Below are positions 21,601 through 32,805 of a stretch of DNA of 64,000 nt, one piece after another. The notes beneath the pieces are model-generated. The model searched no databases. It worked only from the letters and a program-made list of their open reading frames with translations, and was not told where the DNA came from. Made by a program: the position numbers and the translations under genes. Position 1 is the first letter of the stretch. Each line of letters begins with the position of its first letter. This DNA is from Merluccius polli (Eukaryota; Chordata; Actinopteri; Gadiformes; Merlucciidae). The DNA is taken from positions 281,570-345,569 of the forward strand of contig JAOPHQ010002853.1 in the NCBI GenBank assembly GCA_030340625.1. The letters are read 5' to 3'.

Positions 21601-21861
21601 GTCCTTCTCTTTATGAATGTAGCATGTCTTTTTAACATTCATTCCTTTTTTCAGATTTGACATTTCATCTCCAAATCTCTTCCTTTGGCAGAAGCGGATT
21701 ATCTCAATCTCTGCATTCTCCAATTCGCCGATTGTGAGACGGAGTTCCTGAGTGTCAAGATTTCCTTGCAAAGAGAGAACACCACTTGCTGTTTTCCTCT
21801 TCCTGATTCGTTGCAGAAGCAGTCCTTTGATTCTGAGCATCCATGCTACTGCCCTTTTCAA
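21517..21861 (-). pseudogene. BEL/Pao pol, N-terminal integrase part
   Basis: The minus-strand frame from 21861 reads AVAWMLRIKGLLLQR, then LTIGELENAEIEIIRFCQRK, which is the BEL/Pao segment after RNase H leading into integrase. BEL sequence stops near 21597, where the LINE 5' end starts. The DDE core that should follow is missing from the whole window. Confidence 0.75.
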
Positions 21862-21867
21862 CTGATT

Positions 21868-23931
21868 CTAGGATGAGAAGTAATGGATGAAGTTGGTTGT
21901 TGGATCCACTACTTTAGGTCTTATTTGAGCAGCATTTACGGTTATGCTCTTGACTTCAGAGTCCTTTGGTGAAATTGCATCCAATCCATCAGGGTTCTGA
22001 GGCCACTCTTCCTGAGGACCAAGAAGAAACGGAGGTCCGTACACCCACATTTCCTTCTTTAGGAAAGCTTTGACTTTCAGACCTCTGGAAGCCATGTCTG
22101 CTGGATTGTCATTTGTGTTGACGTACCTCCACTGATGTTCATCCGAGGCTTTGGCAATTTCAGTCACTCTGTTAGCCACGTGTGGTCCTGTTCTTTATGT
22201 ACTTGAGCACAGAGGTGCTATCAGTCCAAAATGTAGATTCTGCTAGTTCCATCTGCAGCTCTTTTCTCAATATTGTGTCCATTCTGCTCACCATGGTAGC
22301 AGCAGTCAACTCCATGCGAGGGATAGTGACTGGCTTCAAAGGAGCCACTCTGGCCTTTCCCATCACAAATGCACAATGCGTTTGGCCATGGTTGTCATGC
22401 AGTAACAAATAACTCACAGTTCCATAACCATCCTGACATGCATCAGCAAAATGGTGTAGCTGGGCAGATGTTACCGCTCTGAAGTTTGTAGGTTTGAAGC
22501 ATCTGTTGACTTTGAAGTCTTCCAGGTTATGGAGTTCCTGAATCCAGCTCATCCATTCTTGCACAATAGAGTCTGGTATCACATCATCCCAACCAGTCTT
22601 TTCCCGACACAACTCCTGTAGGATCCTTTTTGCAGTCAGGACTACTGGTGCCAACATTCCAAGGGGATCATATACAGAACTGACAGTCGACAAAATCCCC
22701 CGTCTTGTGAGTGGTCTATCTTTGAGGATGATTTTGAACTTGAAGACGTCAGACTGAACACACCATTGTACACCTAACATCCTCTCAACAGGTAGTTTGT
22801 CATGGTCCAAATCCAGATCCTTCATTTCTTTTGCTCTTTCCGTTTCAGGTATGGCAGCCAATACATGACGACTATTGCTTATCCACTTGGTGAGTACAAA
22901 GCCTCCCTTGAAGCAAATAGCTCTTAACTTGTGATAAAGAGCTATTGCGTCCTTTTCTGAAGCTGCTGAAGCGAGGCAGTCATCCAACTTAAAAGTTGTT
23001 CAAGATGGTGTTGATAGCTTGTGGGCTGAACTGGCCAATGTTGTCTTCAGCACATTTCCTCAGGGCAAAATTTGCACAACTTGGAGATGATGTTGCTCCA
23101 AATAAATGCACCGTCATTCTGTATTCCACCATGTTCTGACTATAATCTCCATCAGGCCACCAGACGAACCGTAACAGGTCCCGATCTTCATTTGGTACTT
23201 TCACTTGGAGGAACATTGCTTCGATATCCGCAGCGATGACAACAGGTTCTTTACGGAATCTAGCTATGACTCCAATCAAGGTGCTGGTGAGGTCTGGTCC
23301 CTGTAAGAGCTGAGAGTTCAGTGAAACTCCCCGATATGTTGCTCCACAGTCGAACACCACTCGGAAGTTTTTTCTTTTGTGGATGCAAAACTCCATGGTG
23401 TGGTAGATACCATTTTCTGCCATCACTACGTTCCAAGATTCCTTCTGGTACTTTCTCTGCATAGCCCTTGGATATCATGTCAGACATGAAATTGGTGTAC
23501 TCCAAGTGATAGCATGGATCTCTCTGGAAACGCCTTTTTAAGTTTAGTGTCCTCTGTTCAGCGCAGTTCTTATTGTCAGGCAAGCAGATTTCCCTGTCCT
23601 TCAATGGTAAACCAAAGCAGTAATGTCCATTAACTAGCTCTGCAGATGTTGATACCAAATCCAAGAACTGCTGATCTTCTTTTGAAGGTTCTTGGTCATC
23701 TTTGACACACTCAGGAAAGTCAATCTTGAACTGCTGCTCCCACTGCTTATCAAGTGTAACCACTGATATCCTGTTAACACTGATCTCTGACTGCTCCTGA
23801 GCATAATCATCTTTTTCTCCCAGAGGTCCGTTAACTGTCCAGCCGAGCATTGTTTTGACCGGCATACTGTCCATCTCCCACACTCCGGATGACTTGAAGT
23901 GGTTCCAGAGCCTTTGGTACATCGGAGCCAA
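21868..23931 (-). pseudogene. BEL/Pao pol: reverse transcriptase and RNase H, broken
   Basis: Four successive frames. 23931-23260 holds the region between protease and RT. 23462-22989 holds RT palm sequence (RVVFDCGATYRGVSLN, VVIAADIEAMFLQVKVP, LRFVWWPDGD). 22987-22172 holds MDDCLASAASEKDAIALYHK, connection sequence and RNase H (PRMELTAATM, ESTFWTDSTSVLKYI). 22179-21868 has NTNDNPADMASRG. The catalytic RT box is destroyed at 22985-22995 by a stop codon in place of its first residue plus a one-base insertion. A polymerase-dead copy. Confidence 0.88.
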
Positions 23932-26548
23932 TCAGCAACTCAATCTCACAGTCCAGTTCAGGTAAGTGAATATTCTTCAAATGATGCCACTGATTGATGT
24001 CATTTTGATGTGGGATGTTTCCTTTGTGCACAGGCATAGTATTCTGAGTGTACACACATGGGAGATCACAGAAATCAGTGCCATGAAGTCCTGTAACCTC
24101 TAGGCCTGAAACAATGCTGGTTTCAACGACCTTCCTTTGACCCATTGTTCTCAGAAGAATATTTGATTTTCTTCCCTGGAGATTGAGCTTAGACATTAGC
24201 CCCAATGTGCAAAATGACGCAGTGCTTCCCGGGTCAAGGAATGCATATGTATGCACTATTGTATTCCCCTTCTTGGCCTTTACTTTCATAGGCACTATTG
24301 AGAGTTTGCAATTGTCTTCACCGGCCCCAGTAAGACCACTTGTCTGTACCGAGGCTATGGCTCTGATGTCAGCTTCTTCTTTTGTTTGAGCTTGATGTTT
24401 GTCCATTTCGAATCTCCTTTGGTGGATATGCAGCATCTGAGGATGCTTCAAATTGCATATGGTGCAGCTGAGTCGCTTCCTACAGTCGTTGCTCATGTGT
24501 CCTTTCTGCAGACAACCAAAGCAGGCTCCCTTTTCTTTAAGGAAAGTGATTTTCTCATGATGTGCTTTCTTTTCCAATAGGAAACACACCTCCAAAGCAT
24601 GTCCACCTCCACAGAACAAACACCTTTTTACAGCCGGCCAACTCTCCATTTTCCTAGGTCCATTTCCATTTTTCTCATGTGCAACTGTCACAGTGGTTGC
24701 AAATGTACTTCCTTTGATTCTTGGATGAGGTGGTTTTGACATAAAACTTCTCCCATCCTTGCTTGGTGTTGGAGTGTCTCTGATGTCTCCAAATACTGGA
24801 TCGGTTGCTATCCTCACCTGTTTTTCAAGGTAATTGACCAGATCCCTGAAGGTAGCTCTTTGTTTGTACCTTTCCTGAAAATCACATGCCACAGATCTCC
24901 ATTTATCCCTCAGTCGATATGGCAGCTTCTTAATTATAATTAGCAGGTTAGCAGACATGTTGAGCTCTTGCATGTTGTTGACATCTTCCATGGCATTGCA
25001 ACATCCTCTTAGAAACAGAGTGTATGCTTGTAGTGTTTTTGTGTCATCTGGTTTAATTGACGACCATGAAAGAGCCTTCTCCATGTAGGCTGTAGCAATT
25101 TTATGCTCGTTGCCAAAGTGCTCCTGCAGTAAGGATTTTGCCTTCCTGAATCCTCTGTCTGCTGTCATATGAAGGCAGCTCCTCACCATTTCTCTTGGTT
25201 GTGCTTCTGTATATTGTTCCAGATAATAAAGACAATCTGTGGGGTTTGGGTTCTTGCTTTCAATGTTGTGTTCAAAGGATTTTATGAATGTTTGAAATTG
25301 AAGTGGGTCACCATCAAAACGACGAATCTCCTTCTTGGGCATTAAAGAGAGAGACTGTTGTTGGACCATTAATGCAGTGATGTCATTTTGCTTTTCCATG
25401 ATGTTAAGCATGTTGCTCTGTTCACCATTGCTTGGAGCAGGCAATGTTGTTGGTATTGTAACATGTGCAGCATCCATAGTTAATGTATTTGACTGAACTG
25501 TCACTGGCATTGTGGGGAGAGATTGGGTTTGAGTAATGTCTCCGCCAGCAGTGGCAATCATTTGTGTTTTCTTTTCACATAGTTTTTTCTCCATATATGA
25601 GTTCATACCATCCGACACTCTTGATCTGTGGCTACGCACACCAGATCTACTGGAGGCTCCAAGAATCTTCATTTTTGCCATTGTAGCAGCAAGGTTTCCA
25701 TCCAGCTCCAGTTGCTCTTTTTTCCTCCTTAGCTGCTCTTCCTTCCTAAGCTGCTCCTCCTCATCCTTAAGCTGCTCCTCTTGTGCTTCTATGGCATGCT
25801 TATCTTTTAGCATTTGTTGTTTTACAATAAGAGCAGCCATTTCAGCCTCAGCCTTGATGCATGCAGATGAGGTGGTGGAAAATCTTGAGCATGAAGAATG
25901 TGATTTGTGACTTCTGTTGGCAATATTTGACACACTGTCACTTGGTTCTATTTCATCCTGCATGTCAGATATTGTTTTATTCTGTTGGGAAGGAATGGCA
26001 GGTGGAACATCAGAGTGTGGTATATCTTCCTTTAATTCAACAGGGGCAACAGGTGCCTCATCTTCAGGTGGAATGGGAGAGATGACTGATTGTGCAGCAA
26101 ACACATCTGCAGTCACATTTCTTGCTTGCTGAAAGTGTCTTTCAGTCTCAGAGAGCCATGTTTTTACATCATCAGTGAAGTCTGTGTTGTGTTTTATTAT
26201 GCGTCCATACCACTCATTTTGTGTTACCTTTTCCTCTTTGGGAAGTAAAACAATCACTGACTCATGTGCTGCATTTGCATTTTCACACAGTTGTTTGAGT
26301 TCATTCAGTTTGAATTGCACTTTCTTAGCATTTTCATCATTTTTCATGAGCCCTTTAATTTCACGTGAGAGCTCTTTCATTTTTGTCACATTAGATTGGC
26401 GTTGCTTTTGAAGAGTTTCCATTTTGCAAGCCAGCGCTTTGGCTGTAAGCTTGACCGTTCTCTTCTCCGTATTTTCCATCTCATTTGCGTCACTCATTAT
26501 GTGAACTTTCAACATGCACAATTCACTGAAGCACAGAGCAACAGACAC
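23831..26548 (-). CDS. BEL/Pao gag and protease polyprotein
   Basis: A 905-codon open frame. Residues about 30-120 are coiled-coil-like, about 225-300 are very rich in E, K, Q and R (KDEEEQLRKEEQLRRKKEQ), and about 395-500 hold the Pao-type gag domain (RRFDGDPLQFQTFIKSFEHN). Cysteine knuckles follow (CLFCGGGHALEVC, CFGCLQKGHMSNDC, CTICNLKH). A retropepsin-like protease with FLDPGSTASFC as active site is at about residue 765. In the family, gag forms the particle and protease cleaves it. The frame is intact, unlike pol downstream, so expression of a gag product is conceivable. The start was taken from the longest frame and could be further in (for example MSDANEMENTEK, 18 residues later). Confidence 0.88.
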   Translation of the reverse strand: MSVALCFSELCMLKVHIMSDANEMENTEKRTVKLTAKALACKMETLQKQRQSNVTKMKELSREIKGLMKNDENAKKVQFKLNELKQLCENANAAHESVIVLLPKEEKVTQNEWYGRIIKHNTDFTDDVKTWLSETERHFQQARNVTADVFAAQSVISPIPPEDEAPVAPVELKEDIPHSDVPPAIPSQQNKTISDMQDEIEPSDSVSNIANRSHKSHSSCSRFSTTSSACIKAEAEMAALIVKQQMLKDKHAIEAQEEQLKDEEEQLRKEEQLRRKKEQLELDGNLAATMAKMKILGASSRSGVRSHRSRVSDGMNSYMEKKLCEKKTQMIATAGGDITQTQSLPTMPVTVQSNTLTMDAAHVTIPTTLPAPSNGEQSNMLNIMEKQNDITALMVQQQSLSLMPKKEIRRFDGDPLQFQTFIKSFEHNIESKNPNPTDCLYYLEQYTEAQPREMVRSCLHMTADRGFRKAKSLLQEHFGNEHKIATAYMEKALSWSSIKPDDTKTLQAYTLFLRGCCNAMEDVNNMQELNMSANLLIIIKKLPYRLRDKWRSVACDFQERYKQRATFRDLVNYLEKQVRIATDPVFGDIRDTPTPSKDGRSFMSKPPHPRIKGSTFATTVTVAHEKNGNGPRKMESWPAVKRCLFCGGGHALEVCFLLEKKAHHEKITFLKEKGACFGCLQKGHMSNDCRKRLSCTICNLKHPQMLHIHQRRFEMDKHQAQTKEEADIRAIASVQTSGLTGAGEDNCKLSIVPMKVKAKKGNTIVHTYAFLDPGSTASFCTLGLMSKLNLQGRKSNILLRTMGQRKVVETSIVSGLEVTGLHGTDFCDLPCVYTQNTMPVHKGNIPHQNDINQWHHLKNIHLPELDCEIELLIGSDVPKALEPLQVIRSVGDGQYAGQNNARLDS

Positions 26549-26985
26549 AATGCAATCCCCAATGACATTGATTCGGCCACAATGCGATTTTCAACACAAC
26601 AGCACAGCAAACGGCAACCACTGCTCACCAAGCAAATCAGCCCAAACAATTGCCGATCGCGACAAACCAAGCACGCGCAACACAAGCCAAAACAAACAGT
26701 CCCCAATGGACAAAACGGCAGCCTTTCCAAACTGTGTTCAACTTCAAACAAATACACAGAAGGATCAACAAACATACCGTTTCTGATGGCTGTGATGCGC
26801 TGCTGTCACTAGCGCGATACCGCTGCTACTGTCAATTGTGTGTCTCTGACCCAAAGGCGTTCGCGGAAAAGAGTCCCATGTTGCATAGTTCGTTCAGTCC
26901 AAAACATCGAGATCCAAGCGGTAAGAGCCACGTTGAATCCCGTCCATGCCGTGGTCTTTATGGATTGGAGTTTCTGTTTACTAAA

Positions 26986-27418
26986 TGTAGCGACAGCTTT
27001 CCTATAAAGGCCGCTAAGAGGCTTAGGTGGGCTCCATGCAGTTACGCGTCGTTCAAGCCTCAAGGAAGTCCGGTGATGAATATGGTTTTAGAATTTATTA
27101 CGGAAGATCGAATAACAACTGATGAATGGAAAACATCTAGAGGGTAATGACAATAAATAAATAAAAGATAAGGCGATGAAGATGACAACGTTAATGAGGG
27201 TTGACGGTTGTTTCGACGGTAAACAGAAAATATACTCAGGAGCGCCACTAACCCCCTTTGTCTCTTACCCCCCTCCACCCATCCCAGTGCCCCGGTCTCT
27301 GGCTTAAACCACACCCATGTGTCAATCAAACGGAAGTGACATGAACCACAAACCGTCTGAGTAACTTTTCAAAATAAACAATAAACAAACAGACCAAATA
27401 TGCATTTTGGCCCCTACA
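26986..27418 (-). repeat. BEL/Pao 5' LTR
   Basis: 433 bp, minus strand, TG...CA ends and next to the target duplication AATAT (27419-27423). It should hold the element's promoter. The leader between it and the gag start (26549-26985) has no frame that I recognise; the primer-binding site is not obvious. Confidence 0.92.
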
Positions 27419-27754
27419 AATATATACAACTTTATTAATCCAGAAAGGCAATTTGATTTTGGGCATAGGTAAAAAAAAAAAGACAGTAAATAGACATATG
27501 CACAGACAGACAATTACAAGCAAAATATATGTTTGGGACGATGTTGAGCTGATAGTGCAATTGCATTTAAAATATAAGTCATTAATATAACAATTAGAAT
27601 TAAGCTGTAATGGTAAACCTTAATCCTTTTCAGATGATTCTCAAAGAGCCTGAGACATCACAAGGAGCCTTACCAAGATTATTGTGTCTGACTTGCAACC
27701 TTTTTCAATAATTAGGGATAGGGTTAGGATGCAGGTCATTTTATGAAGGTGGTT

Positions 27755-28040
27755 GATCCCTGATACAAAATCCCTGGTAGGAAATCCTTGATGTCTAGTG
27801 AAATTCCCAAACTATATGAGCAAGTCAAAACAACACTGAAAGACTCCATAGAATCTTGAGACAGGACATTTTATTGACCAGGATTGGCAGATGCAGGCTT
27901 GCACTCTAGAGACGGCACATGTAGCTGTACAGCACACAGCAGTCAATATATCTGAACTTCTCACAAAAATATCTGGGGACTGGGGCATTACTGGAAAGGT
28001 CAATGCTGTTGTTACAGACAATGGAGCTAATATAATAATT
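27755..28040 (+). pseudogene. hAT transposase catalytic-region fragment
   Basis: Codons read KLYEQVKTTLKDSIES, then after a frameshift QACTLETAHVAVQHTAVNIS, ELLTKISGDWGITGKVNAVV and TDNGANI. TDNGANI is the conserved catalytic-aspartate segment of ZBED-like hAT transposases. It is truncated at about 28036 by the 5S-derived SINE, and the next part of the protein resumes near 30785. Confidence 0.8.
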
Positions 28041-30790
28041 CATTGCATTTATATAGCGCTTTTCAAGACACCCAAAATGCTTTACATAGTGTGTGTGTGT
28101 GTGTGTGTGTGTGTGGGGGGGGGGGGGGGATATGACACCTCATCCGCTACCAGTGTGAAGCACCCACTTGGGTGATGCACGGCAGCCAGTATGCGCCAGA
28201 ACGCTCACCACACACTGGCTCAGTGGTGAGGTGAGGAATGAAACTATCCAATTAGAGACCAGGGCCCAGTATTTCAAAACGTGTAATCTGGATCAGGATA
28301 ATTCCGGATAATAAAATTCTCCTTTTCTCAGTCATGGATCAAGGTGATCCTGCTGACTTTATCTGAGTATTTCAAAACACTGGCAGGGTGGATCACCGTG
28401 ATCCCTATCTGGGCGGAGACAGATTTCCAAATCTCGTGTTTCCGCCCCTGGATCAAAACATGGCGGACTACCTCACGAAAGGAGCAGCTGGGAGCACGAC
28501 TTCCACGTCAAAAGGTAGGCTATGTTTACCGTCGTCTAATGTGTAGCGGTTTTAAGACCATACGAACGCCAACCAACATATCATGCAAGCCAACTTCTTG
28601 AATCGTCACCTAATTAAAACCAGGCCGTGTAATTGAGCCACGGCTACGCTAACGGTAGCTAACTTGGCTCCATTGACTTATGTGTTAAGCAGCCAGCGGG
28701 CTAGCAAGGAAGCTGCTTTGTTGATGAATTTTGCGGTCTATGGTTTAACTTAAAAGGGAATTAATTGGACGAACATCATACCGTAACTTTTTAAACTAAC
28801 GCCAACCTGTTCAGAGTTTATTAGCGTTACGTCATTGGCAACACAGCAGACTTAAACAAATAGGCTACATGTGTACAGACCAGACTGCTGACCAGACTAT
28901 ACAGTTCATTCAGAAGTGTCAGGATGCTATAGTAATGCTGGTGATGATATCATGTTTTTGTGTACATAAACTAGCTAACTTTGCACAACAACTGCATATG
29001 GTCATGTACTATTATGAACCTGTCCTACTGCCTGTCCTATATGTCTAATGTATGTGTTGTGTGTTGGTCCAGAAATGTAAGGATTTCCATGCTTTCTTTA
29101 ACTGCAAACCAAGTTTACCCACGGGTACCAATAAAGTAACCTGAACCTGAACCTGATAAACTAAGATGTACTCATACACCTTCTCTTTCTTCTTCTTTCC
29201 ACTCACAGTCCACTCACAGCCATGGACCACTCAGCTATTAAAGACAACCATATGAGTGCTGGAAATCCTTGGAAAAGCTTTAATTGTATTGATATATTCA
29301 AGGTTGGATTCTGAATAAAGTGCTTGAAACTGCTTGAAATTGTAATTGCATTACTTTCATGGTATATAGCTTGGTCAGTGACACAATTAGAAACATTTTG
29401 TCATCCTAATTTGTCTCCCTTATATAGAAGCAATAATAAACATAATTATGGTAATTTAAAGCAAAATAGCATCTGATTTGATGAAGTAAAATAATCAGTT
29501 TGTACACAAACACTGAAATACATTGCTGCATATTTTGAAATCACATTCAAGCTATTTCCAAACATTTTAAAAGTGCATTTTTAAGCTTCTGACTGAAGTT
29601 AAATTTGTCTTCATTTAATCAGAAGCATGAAAATATAGGCTTGAAAATGCTTGGAAAGTTCTTCAATGTGCAGCATGATATAAACTGTGACACTGAAAAA
29701 ATGCAAGTGCACACATGTCATAGTTTAACCATTTAATTGGAAAAAAATAAAGATTAACCACTGCATTAACTGCAGACGCTTTTTCAGCAAAAAGAAACAA
29801 AACTGAAAATAAAATAAAAAGCTCACTTCTGATCTCTGAGCTGGGTTAGGTTCTGTTTTAGTTAGTGGCCACATTATTTGAAATGTCTTTGTTTTGTTGG
29901 ATTTAAAGTTTGTTTGGACCCTGCATTCCTGTTGTCTTTCTCTGATGTTTTGGTACATGCAAAGTTACAATGTTTGAAACTAGAATTTGAGAAATAGGTC
30001 TGTAATTGTTACTCTTATTTACAGCAGTTTCAGAAAATGAGGTCAAATATTTTACTATGCTTTAAATGTTACAATTAGGCTGCTTTAATTAAAATTTTAA
30101 TTAAAAGTAAAACACTAACACTTTAGATTAAGTGTAATGGACATCTTGAGTAACAATATCTAGGAGAAGTGGAGCTGAGACTTAATCTAATTGAATCAAT
30201 CTAAGTGAAATCCACCTCTGAGGTGGGATCCAAATGATCCTGAAATTTTGGTATCAAGTTGATCCAGCCTTAACTTTTGAAATACCCAAATCCAGCCTTT
30301 TATCTGGATTCAAGGGAGGATTGGATTACCAAAGCAGAATCTTGATCTTCAGGATCAGGATTATCTGGATATGTGTTGAAATACCCAGTTTTCAGATCAG
30401 ATCTAGATTTAATCCAATCCGACCAGATCACTTTTGAAATACTGGGCCCAGGGGATGATTAGGTGGCCATGATGGTACAAGAGCCAGGTTGGGAATTTGG
30501 CCGGGACACCGGGGTTAGCACCCCTACTCTTGCGATGAGTGCCACGGGATCTTTAGTGACCACAGGGAGTCAGGACCTTGGTTTTAACGTCTCATCCGAA
30601 AGACGGTGCTCTAGACAGGACAGTCCCCATCTCCGTCCCAAGGCATTGGGGATCTTACATAGGCCAGAGGGATGAGCACCCCCTACTGGCCCTCCAACAC
30701 CTGTACCAGCACCAACTCGTCTCCCATCCAAGGATGGACCAGACCAGCCCCGCTTAGCTTCCAGAGAAACCAGCAGTGCGGAAAAGCTTA
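28036..30790 (-). mobile_element. 5S-rRNA-derived SINE (SINE3-like), split by another element
   Basis: Reading the minus strand, the head (about 30790-30705) carries GCTAAGCGGGGCTGGTCTGG and TGGATGGGAGACGAGTTGG, clearly related to the 5S rRNA internal promoter region. The body continues to 30452, resumes at 28262, and ends with a tail containing AAGCGCTATATAAATGCAAT at about 28044-28064, then A/T-rich repeats. A (TG)n/poly-G tract lies at 28091-28129. The element is interrupted at 28263-30448. Confidence 0.75.
28263..30448. mobile_element. 2.19-kb DNA transposon with GGCCCAGTATTTCAAAA ends (Harbinger-like)
   Basis: Perfect inverted repeats GGCCCAGTATTTCAAAA at both ends, flanked by the 3-bp direct repeat CAG (28260-28262 and 30449-30451), as PIF/Harbinger elements have. 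Subterminal GATCC/GGATC-rich repeats follow. At 28460 an ATG in good context opens MADYLTKGAAGSTTSTSK and meets a GTAGGC splice-donor-like site, possibly the first exon of an element gene. No transposase is recognised. Confidence 0.6.
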
Positions 30791-31470
30791 GTTTTTCACA
30801 ACCCCTCAAGTCCTTAGTTGTGAAGGACACAAGTTTGGAGTCCATCCTGGAGAAATCTGGTGCTATCGTTCGGTTCTTCTACCATAGCACCCAAACATCT
30901 GACAAGCTAAAAGAAGTACAAATTCAGTTGCAATTGCAAGAGTTCAGGCTTATCCAAGCAGTCGAGACGCAATAAAATTCAGTATTTTACATGCTGAAGA
31001 GACTGTATGAACAACGACAAGCAGTTACAACAGCACTTTGTCTTCTTGGGAGAAACACCTTGTAATTAAATGAGGGAGAATGGTCAGCCAAGACATTGAA
31101 GCCCTCAGGCCCTTTGAAGAGGCCACTAAGGAAGTTTCAGCAGAGCAGTATGTCAATATTACTAAAGTCATACCTCTGGTCTCTCTTCTCCAAAGAGCAA
31201 CCACATCTGCTGGGCAGAAGAGTAACAGTCTGGCTTCACAGCGTGCAACAAAAAGCAAGCGGCACTTTAAAACATTGAGCACAACTATACTCTTGCAGCC
31301 AGCACCTTTTTGGATGTTAGGTTCAAAAAGAGTGAGTGCATTTCCAGTGTGCAACAAAGTGACAAAAAGATACCTTGGAACTGTTGCAACCTCTGTTCCA
31401 TCAGAGGCTGTTTTCGAAGGCAGGAGAGACAATTAGTCAGAGGCTAAATCGGCTGTTACATGTTACTTTT
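30785..31470 (+). pseudogene. hAT transposase C-terminal half
   Basis: Fragments in order: LVVKDTSLESILEKSGAIVR, FFYHSTQTSDKLKEVQ, then the frame at 31080-31436 with ALRPFEEATKEVSAEQYVNI, ITKVIPLVSLLQRAT and VATSVPSEAVF. A one-base change inside SEAVF shifts the frame; the dimerisation sequence GETISQRLNRL continues in the next one. Several stops and shifts make it inactive. This is the C-terminal end of the hAT gene begun at 15552. Confidence 0.82.
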
Positions 31471-32805
31471 CCTGAACACCAATCTAAAACTTGAGTAAAA
31501 TGCCAAGATATATCTATTGAGAGCACTAAAGAAATGTGAGAATGTAGGAAAATACTTTTTTTCTGCAAAAACTGCCATTAGGAAGTTAAATGCTCTTGAC
31601 AAAGTGTTAAATGTTCTTGACAAAGTAACTCATTATGTAAAAAGTATTATTTTTTCTGAACATGTTTAAGAAAGTGCAAATGTACACATGTTTTAGGTTG
31701 GTATTTTAATATATTGTATTCATATTTATGTTCTAATTATGCATTTATTTAATTATTATTTATTCATAGTAATTCTCAAAAATACTGGACTTTTTATTTT
31801 ATTTTATTTTTTTACACTTATTAGCACAAACATTTGTATTGAATTGTACTAAGTTGTGCATTTGTAATAAATGTGTTAATAATGGCCAGTATTTGTCATG
31901 TGATTTGCCTTAAGTGTAATGATCTTTTTTTTTTCACAAAAAATATCGGTATCAGCGAAATGTTCACAAAAAGTATCGGTATCGAATTGAAAAAGTTTGG
32001 TATCGCTCATCCCTACTCTGTGCTCCTTCTCTCCCTATGGTTCTCTGCCATTGAGAAGTGTTGCATTTATGCAGCACCTGTGATTGACAGGCAAGATGGA
32101 TTCCTCAAATCAATCAAGGAACAGATGCCCCTGATATTCTCACAGAGCATTTCACTCACTCACTAATAGCTGACGGATGGCTATGGCATTTCTAACAAAT
32201 TATACTATACTGTTAAATCTTACCGACAGCACCTTTTAAGTGGAATACAATTCTAACATTATAGAAATTGACACCATTGGGTGAATATAAAATTTAAAAA
32301 ATGCACAGTTAATACAGAAAATAGGCCCTGTTTAGACCTGGTATTGTGTAACCACCAGATACATCGAGATAGCATTAAACTGTGCCTCCAGTGACCATGT
32401 AAACCATGTACAATTTACGTGGTTATTTACATTCCTGTATTACTTACATTCCTCTAATGCACAAATGTCATTGTTGAGTTCAATTCTGGTAATTCTGGTT
32501 CTAAACTATTTATTAAGTGACTTTTAGTGATTATTTTTTAGATTAGTTCATCATTAAGCAGGTATGTGTTGGGCGTCTTGCACAAGGGTACCTACAGGTA
32601 AACCGAAGACATCGGGGTTTGTACCAAGTACCTTTTGGCTTGGAGTGAAATACCCTTGCCGGTACACTATCCTGCCTATTGATGTGCATTTCCAGCACAC
32701 TGAATGAATGTGGTTGTTCAACCAAGTGTCAGTTTAATTCCAAATGTGAGCATCTGAAATGTTATGCTTTTGTGATGTAAACACCTGACTGTACTTTTTC
32801 TGCAG

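Larger units (their letters stand above)
16142..27418 (-). mobile_element. BEL/Pao LTR retrotransposon, with nested LINE
   Basis: LTRs at both ends (16142-16567 and 26986-27418), TG...CA termini and a 5-bp target duplication AATAT (16137-16141, 27419-27423) define an 11.28-kb insertion read on the minus strand. Gag-protease is open (23831-26548); RT and RNase H follow in broken frames; the integrase N-terminal part (about 21597-21861) is separated from its C-terminal part (16769-17300) by a LINE. The integrase catalytic core is missing. LTR similarity suggests recent insertion, but the copy is defective. Confidence 0.93.
15491..32015 (+). mobile_element. ZBED-type hAT transposon, exploded by nested insertions
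   Basis: Pieces of one + strand hAT transposase occur in protein order at 15552-15860, about 27755-28040 and about 30785-31470. The 3' end carries AGTATCGGTATC repeats and the terminus GGTATCGCTCATCCCTA at 31999-32015, typical of a hAT family. The matching left terminus was not found. The gaps are filled by a LINE/SINE tail, a whole BEL/Pao element (16142-27418) and a 5S-derived SINE with its own insertion. Only about 2-3 kb of the 16.5 kb is the hAT itself. Confidence 0.7.

Noticed and set aside
28460..28516. MADYLTKGAAGSTTSTSK plus a GTAGGC donor as the first exon of fam241a
   Set aside because: The donor leaves phase 1, while the exon at 32806 needs phase 0 (joining gives an immediate stop), and the segment lies inside a transposon with clear ends. 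Exon 413-553 fits phase and context.
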